From: Sabethes cyaneus
Taxonomy: Eukaryota > Arthropoda > Insecta > Diptera > Culicidae
Length of the DNA: 64,000 nucleotides
Reading direction: 5' to 3'
Assembly (NCBI RefSeq): GCF_943734655.1
Contig: NC_071353.1
Coordinates: 76,454,121 to 76,518,120 of the forward strand
A program made the position numbers and the translations under genes. The first letter of the stretch is position 1; each line of letters opens with the position of its first letter. Positions 55,794-64,000 of this stretch are shown one piece after another. The notes under the pieces were generated by a model, which made no database searches, was not told where the DNA came from, and was given only the letters and a program-made list of their open reading frames with translations.

Positions 55794-58700
55794 ATCATCA
55801 TCATCATCATTCATCATTAATCAGCTCCAGGTCGTGGTTTCCTCTGCTGTACGAAGAAGTCGTCTCCATTATACTCGGTCCATGGCCGCAATTCGCCAGC
55901 CACGTAGTCTACGTAGGGTCCGCAGGTCGCCTTCCACTTGATCGATCCATCTTGCTCGCTGCGCGCCCCGCCGTCTCGTTCCAGTCGGATCGTTATTGAG
56001 AACTTTTTTAACCGGGCAGTCGTCCGACATCCTCACGACATGCCCAGCCCATCGCAGGCGACCGATTTTTGCGGTGGCAGCGATGGGTGGTTCCCTAAGC
56101 AGCTGATGCAATTCATGGTTCATTCGCCTCCTCCACGTTCCGTCTTCCATCTGCACTCCGCCGTAGAAGTTGCGCAACACCTTCCGTTCGAAAATACTAA
56201 GGGCGCGTTGGTCCTCCACGAGCATAGTCCATGTCTCATGGCCGTAAAGGACTACCGGTCTAATCAGCGTCTTGTAGATTGTTAACTTCGTGCGGTGGCG
56301 AATTTTTTTCGATCGCAGCGTCCTACGGAGTCTAAAATAGGCACGATTTCCTGCCATAATGCGTCTTTGTATTTCTCTGCTGGTGTCGTTGTCTGCGGTA
56401 ACCAGTGAGCCCAGATACACGAACTCTTCTACCACCTCGATTTCATCACCGTCTAAATGAATCCGGGGAGGGAGGTCAGCATTCACTTCTTTAGAACCTC
56501 TTCCTTTCATGTATTTTGTTTTCGATACATTAATGACAAGTCCTATCCGTTTGGCTTCAGCTTTCAGTCCGATGTACGTTTCCGCCATCCTCTCAAAGGT
56601 ACGTGTAATGATGTCAACGTCGTCAGCGAAACCAAGAAGCTGGACGGACTTCGTGAATATCGTGCCACTCGTGTCTATACCCGCTCTTCTTATCACACCC
56701 TCCAAAGCGATGTTAAACAGCAAACATGAAAGCCCATCACCTTGCCGTAACCCTCTTCGAGATCCAAAGGGACTCGAGACTGCCCCTGATACTCGAACAA
56801 CACACATTACTCGATCCATCGTCGCCTTGACCAATCGCGTTAGTTTATCCGGAAATCCGTAGTAGTGCATAATCTGCCATAGTGATCTCGATCGATCGTG
56901 TCGTACGTCGATTTGAAGTCGATGAATAAATGATGCGTGGGCACGTTGTATTCGCGACATTTCTGCAACACTTGCCGAAGCGCGTAAATCTGGTTCGTGG
57001 TGGCACGGGCACCCATGAATCCCGCTTGATATTGCCCCACGAACTCCTTTGCAAATGGTGATAGTCGACGACATAAAAGTTGGGAGAGTACCTTGTAGGC
57101 GGCGTTCAACAGTGTGATTGCGCGGTAATTGCAACAATCCAACTTGTCGCCCTTTTTGTAGATCGGACACACGATGCCTTCCGTCCACTCCTCCGGTAGT
57201 AGCTCATCCTCCCAAATCTTGACAATGACCCAGTGCAGCGCTCTAGCCAGTGCGTCACCACCGTATTTCAGCAGCTCCCCGGGTAACTGATCAGCCCAGC
57301 CGCTTTATTGTTCTTCAGCCGACCGATCTCTTCTGCTACCTCCTGGAGGTCAGGAGCTGGTATTCTGTCGTCTTCTGCACGTGCTCCAAGATCTATTGCC
57401 ATATCGTCACCTCCATGTTCAGCTACATCGCTGTTAAGGTGCTCGTCATAATACTGCTTCCACCTCTCGATCACCTCACGTTCGTTCGTGAGAAGATTAC
57501 CGTCTGAGTCTCGACACATATCGGCCTGCGGCACATGGCCTTTGCGCGAGCGGTTTAGCTTCTCGTAGAACCTCCGTTTATCGTTAGCACGGTACAGTTC
57601 TTCCATCGCCTCGCGATCCCGATCTTCCTGTTGGCGCTTTTTCCTCCGGAAGACCGAGTTTTGCCTATTCCGTGCTTGTTTATATCGATCCACATTCGCC
57701 CTCGTACGGTGTTGCAGCATCCTTGCACGTGCTGCATTCTTCTCCTGCACTAATTGCTCGCATTCGCCGTCGAACCAATCGTTTCTTCGGTTCGGATTCA
57801 TTGTACCTAGTGCCGCTAGTGCAGTGCTACCGATGGCGGTCTTAATGCCTTTCCAACCATCTTCAAGAGTTGCTGCGCCAAGTTGCTCTTCCGTTGGTAG
57901 CGCTGCTTCCAGCTGCCGCGCGTATTCCTGGGCAACTCCGGTGACTCGTAGCTGCTCGATGTTGGGTCGCGGCGTACGACTTCGACACGTGTTATGCACC
58001 GTCGAGAGTTTTGAGCGCATGCAAACTGCAACTAGGAAATGATCCGAATCTATATTCGCACTGCGGTAGGTGCGAACGTTTATAACATCAGAGAAGAATT
58101 TACCGTCGATTAGAATATGGTCAATTTGGTTTTCTATTCGTTGGTCTGGTGATCTCCAGGTGGCCTTGTGGATATCTTTGCGGGGGAAGAAGGTACTTCG
58201 GACTACCATTCCGCGGGAGGCTGCAAAATTTACGCATCGTTGGCCGTTGTCGTTCGTTGCGGCATGCAGGCTGTTTGGCCCGATTACCGGTCTATATATA
58301 GCTTCCCGTCCTACCTGCGCGTTCATGTCACCGATGACGATTTTCACGTCCCGTCGCGGACAGCCATCATACACCTGCTTCAGCTGCGCGTGGAACGCCT
58401 CCTTCTCATCATCGGGTCTCCCTACGTGTGGGCAATGCACATTGATGATACTGTAATTGAAGAAACGGCCCTTAATCCTCAACTTGCACATCCTTGCGTT
58501 GATCGGTTGCCAACCAATCACACGCTGGCGCATCTTTCCCAGTACTATAAAGCCGGTTCCCAGCTCGTTTGTGATGCCACAGCTCTGGTAGAAAGTAGCC
58601 GCTCGATGCCCGCTTTTCCATACCTTCTGTCCTGTCCAGCAAAGTTCCTGCAGTGCTACGACTTCGAAGTTTCGGGGATGTAATTCATCATATATTATCC

Positions 58701-59224
58701 TATCGCAACCCGGGAAGCCGAGCGATTTGCAATTCCATGTCCCGAGTTTCCAATCGTAGTCCTTATTTCGTCGCGTGGGTCGACGCCGATTGTTCCGATC
58801 CCTATTTTCTTCTTCGTTGTTGGTTACTTTTAGTTTTCCAGGGCGGCTTGTAGGGCCTGCCCCTAACCCCCTGTCTCGCCGGAGGACCATCGTGCACAGC
58901 ACTGTTTAGAGTCCCTGCTGGCATAGGGACGAGTATAATAATCAGCCGCCCCTAACATGGAGAACAGACGCTGTTTGAGCCGCACCTCCTTGGTGAACAG
59001 ACGCTCGTGTTTGACGAAGCATTTCCTCTACCGCCATGCTATGGTTACCGCGCCAGTATTCGCGTCGCACCTCCTCACTTCGCTATTGTCAGATTGACAA
59101 CATTGCCCAGACTACGCCGCATTTGGTATCATATGACTCGTGGAGGCGTGAGGCGGGAGCTTGTGAGGACCAGAGCTGTTTGACGCTCCTTCCAGGTTGT
59201 CAACTCACCATTTGAAGCCCATGG
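55794..59224 (-). mobile_element. RTE-clade LINE inserted in R1 ORF1, 13-bp TSD
   Basis: 3431 bp. The minus strand ends in a (GAT)n tail (55794-55816). The 13-bp duplication CGTTCGCTTCGTC flanks it exactly at 55781-55793 and 59225-59237. Length and trinucleotide 3' tail are typical of full-length RTE elements. It contains a 5' UTR (about 58903-59224) and one long frame with 1-bp indels. The R1 reading GDEAN continues across the site. Confidence 0.92.
55814..58902 (-). pseudogene. RTE endonuclease-reverse transcriptase, two 1-bp deletions
   Basis: Near-complete RTE polyprotein. Endonuclease: GTWNCKSLGFPG, ALQELCWTGQ, IGDMNAQVGRE, HKATWRSPDQRIENQIDHIL, NIDSDHFLVAV. Linker: NDKRRFYEKLNRSRKG. 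A 1-bp deletion near 57296 truncates at KAAGLISYPGSC. The next frame gives GIVCPIYKKGD, NYRAITLLNAAYKVLS, FIDFKSTYDTID. A second 1-bp deletion near 56886 moves to LWQIMHYYGFPDKLTRL, GLRQGDGLSCLLFN and catalytic LLGFADDVDII, then NVSKTKYM, FVYLGSLVTADND, PVVLYGHETWTM and RRLRWAGHVVRM. The last codons (DRV then TAA) end slightly early. It could make protein only through frameshift repair. Recently inserted by its crisp duplication. Confidence 0.9.
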
Positions 59225-60162
59225 CGTTCGCTTCGTCTCCAAGTGCTTTGGCAACAAGATCCTTGAAAGCCGCGCTCTTAATCGATGGATCCTTTTTCAG
59301 TTCAAAAAGCATCTCTCTCTGTTGAGTTCGCCTGGTTCTTACCACTTTCTCTCCAAGTTCCTTCAACTCCGGGGCTTCTCTGACTTTTCGGAGGATCGCT
59401 GCGTACGAAACGTTGGCGTTCGCTTCGACGACCAGCGAATCACCCTTAATCCTCTCCCGCCGAGGCCTGGGCTTCTTCTACTCGCCATTCTCCACTTAAT
59501 TTTGTTTCTGCTTCTCCTTCTTGCTTGAGACGGTACGCAATCCACTACATTCGCTTTGATCCGGATTGTCTTCCTCTTCGTTCTTAGCTTTCTTTTACTC
59601 CTCTTCTTCACCAGGCGTTCCCCTCTTCCTTTTGTCCGTGCGAGAATTCACTACTGGAGGTCTTTTCGGCGTCTGATGCTTCAGCCGTTCTCTTCGCGGC
59701 TTGGCAAAGTGCGTTTTCAGCAGCCAAAGCTCTAGCCTCGAGTTTCATATGCTTGCACTCAACTGTAGTCATAGCAGATTTAATGCTCGCCACCAACTGC
59801 TTGATCTGCGTGTGGACGTTGTGCCTCTCCTTAACAAACTCGTAGAGCTCGACGATTTTCGCTCTGATCTCCATCATCCCGTCTCGAGGGGCGAAACCTC
59901 CAGGCTTTGGCGTGAGCTTCTGAATCAGCGTCATGTGCCCTCCTTTCTGCTCTGCTGGAGGCACACTACTGCTTCTACTCGTCAGTGTATCCTTGTTTGG
60001 CACTGGTGATCGTTGTAGCCTTCCACTTCTCGCAAACACGTTCGTCTCCTCCTGTGGCGTACAGCCGTTGCTGTTTTTGTTTTGAGGTGTACTCATACTC
60101 TTGGGTCCCTCCTTCGTGCCGCCATCTCCTTCTTCATTGTGTTGGTTGGTTGAATTAATCAT
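59225..60162 (-). pseudogene. R1-clade ORF1 of element B, N-terminal part
   Basis: Starts MINSTNQHNEEGDGG at 60162. An open part to 59608 contains a helical region (MMEIRAKIVELYEFVKER, KHMKLEARALAAENALCQ) and a basic Ser-rich start. After a TGA the homology continues in another frame (SYAAILRKVREAPELKEL, MLFELKKDPSIKS, LVAKALGDEAN), paralleling element A ORF1. It is cut at 59225-59237 by the RTE insertion and resumes at 55793. Frameshifts make it inactive. Confidence 0.8.
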
Positions 60163-60692
60163 TTCTGTTGGGTCCCAACTCTGGGCCGCTATCTCCGCTC
60201 GTATTTGTGTAGTCGCCTTTACGATCCCATGGTGATCTATGCAAGCAGAGAGGCCATGGCTAGGGACACTCCCCCTTATCCTTCATGGGGATAGGGATGT
60301 CAGTATCCGATCAGCGTTAGTCAGGAATATATCATCTGAGCCTACACCACCGCACTTTGACGTGAGTGACGAGCTTTGAGCGTACCTAGAGACCAGCCAC
60401 GGTTTTAGTGGGACGGATGGCAGCTGTACCATTAGCCTACTCGCCGTTTCGGGAAGGTGTCACCCTTCAGTACCTAAGGTAGCAGAATAGCACAGCCGTC
60501 AGCCCTATAGCGTCTAATCCGATCGTTTTCCCGTCATTCCAGTACACCATAATTAGGCTCTTCCTGGAACGGATCCTAATGTGCCCACGGCACTCCTGAC
60601 ATGGCTTTTAGGTTTATAGTCCTGAGCTATAACAGAACACTACGACGTCTGCAGCTGGCTCATGGGACTTGAGCTAAACCCGCGTCTTTACA

Positions 60693-60703
60693 CCACTGCA
60701 CTA
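60693..60703 (-). promoter_or_regulatory. Pol III A-box-like motif in R1 leader (element B)
   Basis: Minus strand TAGTGCAGTGG fits TRGYNNARNNG and lies in the context GGGCGGCG-motif-TGTAAAGA, homologous to 5810-5820 in element A. A GGGTTTAGCTCAAGTCC stretch follows (60681-60665), reminiscent of, but not matching, a B-box. Confidence 0.35.
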
Positions 60704-60928
60704 CGCCGCCCGAAGGCACTACGTGCCCCTCTTTCCCTGTTAGCACACAACCAAGGGTGCAACCAAAGACTGGTATTTGGTCGACCCTAGGCCCGGTTGC
60801 GTCCCAGCCGACACCGCGTGGAGGTAGGGATAAGAGTTCCCGCTCCCATTTTAATGGCTATATAGGGTCGTACATAGCCAACTGACTTTGATCGACACCA
60901 TAACTTGGGATAGGACCTTCACCGGCCT

Positions 60929-62050
60929 GTATGTATGTATGTATGTATGTATGTATGTATGTATGTATGTATGTATGTATGTATGTATGTATGTATGTAT
61001 GTATGTATGTATGTATGTATGTATGTATGTATGTATGTATGTATGTATGTATGTATGTATGTATGTATGTATGTATGTATGTATGTATGTATGTATGTAT
61101 GTATGTATGTATGTATGTATGTATGTATGTATGTATGTATGTATGTATGTATGTATGTATGTATGTATGTATGTATGTATGTATGTATGTATGTATGTAT
61201 GTATGTATGTATGTATGTATGTATGTATGTATGTATGTATGTATGTATGTATGTATGTATGTATGTATGTATGTATGTATGTATGTATGTATGTATGTAT
61301 GTATGTATGTATGTATGTATGTATGTATGTATGTATGTATGTATGTATGTATGTATGTATGTATGTATGTATGTATGTATGTATGTATGTATGTATGTAT
61401 GTATGTATGTATGTATGTATGTATGTATGTATGTATGTATGTATGTATGTATGTATGTATGTATGTATGTATGTATGTATGTATGTATGTATGTATGTAT
61501 GTATGTATGTATGTATGTATGTATGTATGTATGTATGTATGTATGTATGTATGTATGTATGTATGTATGTATGTATGTATGTATGTATGTATGTATGTAT
61601 GTATGTATGTATGTATGTATGTATGTATGTATGTATGTATGTATGTATGTATGTATGTATGTATGTATGTATGTATGTATGTATGTATGTATGTATGTAT
61701 GTATGTATGTATGTATGTATGTATGTATGTATGTATGTATGTATGTATGTATGTATGTATGTATGTATGTATGTATGTATGTATGTATGTATGTATGTAT
61801 GTATGTATGTATGTATGTATGTATGTATGTATGTATGTATGTATGTATGTATGTATGTATGTATGTATGTATGTATGTATGTATGTATGTATGTATGTAT
61901 GTATGTATGTATGTATGTATGTATGTATGTATGTATGTATGTATGTATGTCTGTATTATGTATGTATGTATGTATGTATGTATGTATGTATGTATGTATG
62001 TATGTATGTATGTATGTATGTATGTATGTATGTATGTATGTATGTATGTA
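60929..62050. repeat. (TATG)n tetranucleotide microsatellite, 1.1 kb
   Basis: About 280 units of TATG, almost pure, with one interruption at about 61949 (GTCTGTATTATG). Four-codon cycle frames (MYVC, YIHT) of up to 420 codons are artefacts. On the minus strand this is (ACAT)n, lying directly upstream of R1 element B. Confidence 0.97.
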
Positions 62051-62059
62051 CACACGGCA

Positions 62060-62474
62060 AAAAAAATGCCGAGAATTCAACAGCTGAGCTCTCGGTAACC
62101 TTCTCGGCAAAAGTTACGTTTACTGATCACTCGGTAAACGCAAATGATATCGAATTGTCAAAATATACTGAGAACTTCGGCAAAATATGCTGACTCAATC
62201 GGCAGTTTTTTAACGAGATCTGGCAAACTTTACCTACGCGTTCGGTAGTTTTTTGACGAGATCTGGTAAAACATGCCGACACACTCGGTAGCTTTTTACC
62301 GAGATCCGTTGTATTTTTAAATTACGTTTGCCGATTTTGTCAGTTAATTTTGCTGAATGATCAGTATTATTTACTGCCGATATTCGGAAAAAACTAAAAC
62401 CACTTTTTCGAAAATAGCAAAAATTATTACCAAACAGGGAAAAATAAAACTGCTTTCAATCCTACTGATTAAAA
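62060..62474. repeat. Degenerate CGGTA/CGGCA repeat region
   Basis: Recurring phrases ACTCGGTA, TTTTTAACGAGATCTGG and TTTTTGACGAGATCTGG at about 60-bp spacing, beginning ACACGGCAAAAAAAATGCCG (a short inverted repeat). Non-coding, probably an old MITE-like element. Confidence 0.5.
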
Positions 62475-62496
62475 TCTATACCTATAAAGAAGGATT

Positions 62497-62534
<38 letters not shown>

Positions 62535-64000
62535 CTGTGTTCCTTATCAAAAACTACTGAACCAATCGGCGTGAAAATTTGCATGTTGAGGTTTTTGGGG
62601 CCAGGAAAGGTTTTAGTGATGGTTATAGACCCCTCCCCCTACTAAGAGGGGGGGCTCCCATACAAATGAAACACAAATTTCTGCATAACTCGAGAACTAA
62701 TCAAGCAAATAGAACCAAATTTGGCATGTGGGTGTTTTCGGTGACAAGAATTTATTCTAGGGTAATTTGAGACCCCTCCCCTCTTTATAAGGGGAATTAT
62801 AACTCCTCTCCCCTTTAAGAGGGGGGGTTTCCATACAAATTTCCTCATAACTCGAGAACTAATCAAGCAAATGGAACCAAATTTGGCATGTGAAAGTTTT
62901 CGAGGGCAAGAAAATTTTCTATGTTGAATTAGGACCCCTCCTCACTTTAAGAGGGGGGGCTCCTGTACAAATGAAATACCAATTTCCTCCTAACTCGAGA
63001 ACTAATCAAGCAAATAGAACAACATTTGGCATGTGGGTGTTTTTTTTGGTGACAAGAATTTATTCTATGGTGAATTGAGACCCCTCCCCTCTTTATAAGA
63101 GGAATTATAACTCCTCTCCCCTTTAAGAGGGGGGGCTTCCATACAAACTTCCTCATAACTCGAGAACTAATCAAGCAAACGCAACCAAATTTGGCATGTG
63201 AAGGTTTTCAAGAGCAAGAAAATTTTCTATGTTGAATTAGGACCCCTCCTCACTTTAAGAGGGGGGGCTCCTATACAAACACAATACAAATTTCCTTATA
63301 ACTCGAGAGCTAATCCAGCAAATGGAACCAAATTTGGCATGTAGGTGTTTTTGGAGGCAAGAATTTTTTCTATGATGAATAAGAACCTCTCCCCACTTTA
63401 GGAGGGGGGGCTCCTATACAAATGAAATACAAATTTCCTCATAACTCGAGAACTAATCAAGCAAATAGAACCAAATTTGGCATGTGGGTGTTTTCGGTGA
63501 CAAGAATTTATTCTATGGTAAATTGAGACCTCTCCCTCTTTATAATGGGAATTGTAACTCCTCTCCCCTTTAAGAGGGGGGGCTTCCATACAAATTTCCT
63601 CATAACTCGAGAATTAATCAAGCAAATGGAACCAAATTTGGCATGTGAAGGTTTTCGAGGGCAGGAAAATTTTCTACGGTGAATTAGGACCCCTCCTCAC
63701 TCTAAGAGGGGGGCTCCTGTACAAATGAAACACAAATTTCCTCCTAACTCGAGAACTAATCAAGCAAATAGAACAACATTTGGCATGTGGGTGTTTTTTT
63801 TGGTGACAAGAATTTATTCTATGGTAAATTGAGACCTCTCCCTCTTTATAAGGGGAATTGTAACTCCTCTCCCCTCTAAGAGGGGGAGCTTCCATACAAA
63901 CTTCCTCATAACTCGAGAACTAATCAAGCAAATGCAACCAAATTTGGCATGTGAAGGTTTTCGAGAGCAAGAAAATTTTCTATGGTGAATTAGGACCCCT
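62475..64000 (+). mobile_element. Helitron-like element, 5' part, runs off window
   Basis: Begins with TCTATACCTATAAAGAAGG after A, followed by a (CTGT)n run, as in the copy at 32445. At least ten modules of 120-150 bp follow (AACTCGAGAACTAATCAAGC and GGCATGTG phrases, C-run/G-run pairs). Two alternating module types are visible, one with TGTTTTCGGTGACAAG and one with GTTTTCGAGGGCAAG, implying duplication in blocks of two. The end is outside the window. Short minus-strand frames repeated here are module artefacts. Confidence 0.6.

Larger units (their letters stand above)
51306..60850 (-). mobile_element. R1-clade LINE, element B, split by an RTE
   Basis: Second R1-clade element on the minus strand: 5' end near 60850, leader to 60163, ORF1 (60162-59225 and 55793-55282), ORF2 (about 55294-52410), and long 3' UTR to about 51306. 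Without the RTE (55794-59224) it is about 6.1 kb. Leader sequence (TTGGTCGACCCTAGGCCC, GGTAGGGATAAGAG) matches element A. Its 5' end faces a very long TATG microsatellite, (ACAT)n on its coding strand. ORF1 and ORF2 are broken. Confidence 0.85.

Noticed and set aside
60600..60720. tRNA gene in the R1 leader
   Set aside because: An A-box-like motif is present but no cloverleaf, no anticodon arm and no proper B-box.
60851..62193. Long open frames of 378-420 codons over the TATG repeat
   Set aside because: Pure four-base repeat translated in all frames (MYVC/YIHT cycles); no gene.

Overview
This is arthropod DNA, most likely from a culicine mosquito and probably Aedes. Three things point there: a DD37E mariner-type transposon (ITmD37E, described from mosquitoes), the mix of RTE-, R1-, L1- and CR1-like LINEs with a BEL/Pao element, and a CA-bearing dispersed repeat that I recognise as abundant in Aedes. 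Species cannot be fixed by reading alone. The only host gene I can support is amontillado (amon, prohormone convertase 2). Two exons lie at 36445-36552 and 36606-36861 on the + strand, separated by a 53-bp intron. They encode the end of the pro-domain, the KR-G maturation site and the catalytic-Asp motif IMDDG. Nearly everything else is transposable elements, most of them broken, many nested, plus very long microsatellites.

Layout. 1-565: RTE LINE fragment. 1197-5955: R1-clade LINE (element A) with a second 3' end in tandem, its 5' end against a TG microsatellite. 6208-8028: terminal-inverted-repeat (TIR) element with TA flanks. 9568-9838: Penelope-like reverse transcriptase fragment. 10343-18019: 7.7-kb TIR element holding a CR1/L2-like LINE, whose ORF1 is split by another TIR element (11929-13105). 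18620-32040 (-): L1-like LINE cut into three pieces by a TIR element (19287-20979) and a complete BEL/Pao retrotransposon (21250-29019, intact 1796-aa polyprotein, LTRs identical by eye). 32343-34147: Helitron-like repeats in tandem. 35271-36360: small TIR elements and a short R1 tail inside a GT/ACAY tract, just before the amon exons. 36945-42550: intronic repeats. 42664-45393: ITmD37E transposon containing a hAT-like element, which itself carries RTE and Penelope pieces. 49810-51290: Jockey-group LINE fragment. 51306-60850 (-): second R1-clade LINE with a 3.4-kb RTE element inserted in its ORF1 (13-bp target-site duplication). 60929-62050: about 280 copies of a TATG tetranucleotide. 62475-64000: another Helitron-like copy running off the end.

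How the parts relate. The amon exons sit inside at least 36 kb (upstream) and 27 kb (downstream) of sequence without recognisable host coding, so the window looks like greatly expanded introns or flanks of amon. The nests give relative ages: the L1-like and R1-like LINEs are older than the BEL, RTE and TIR elements inserted into them, and the intact BEL is the youngest large element. The observations I find most worth checking are hammerhead-ribozyme-like motifs with covarying stems at Penelope-type ends, TIR families that share their outer ends but carry different subterminal motifs, a TIR family with apparent 2-bp target duplications, and R1-clade insertions associated with ACAY-type microsatellites.
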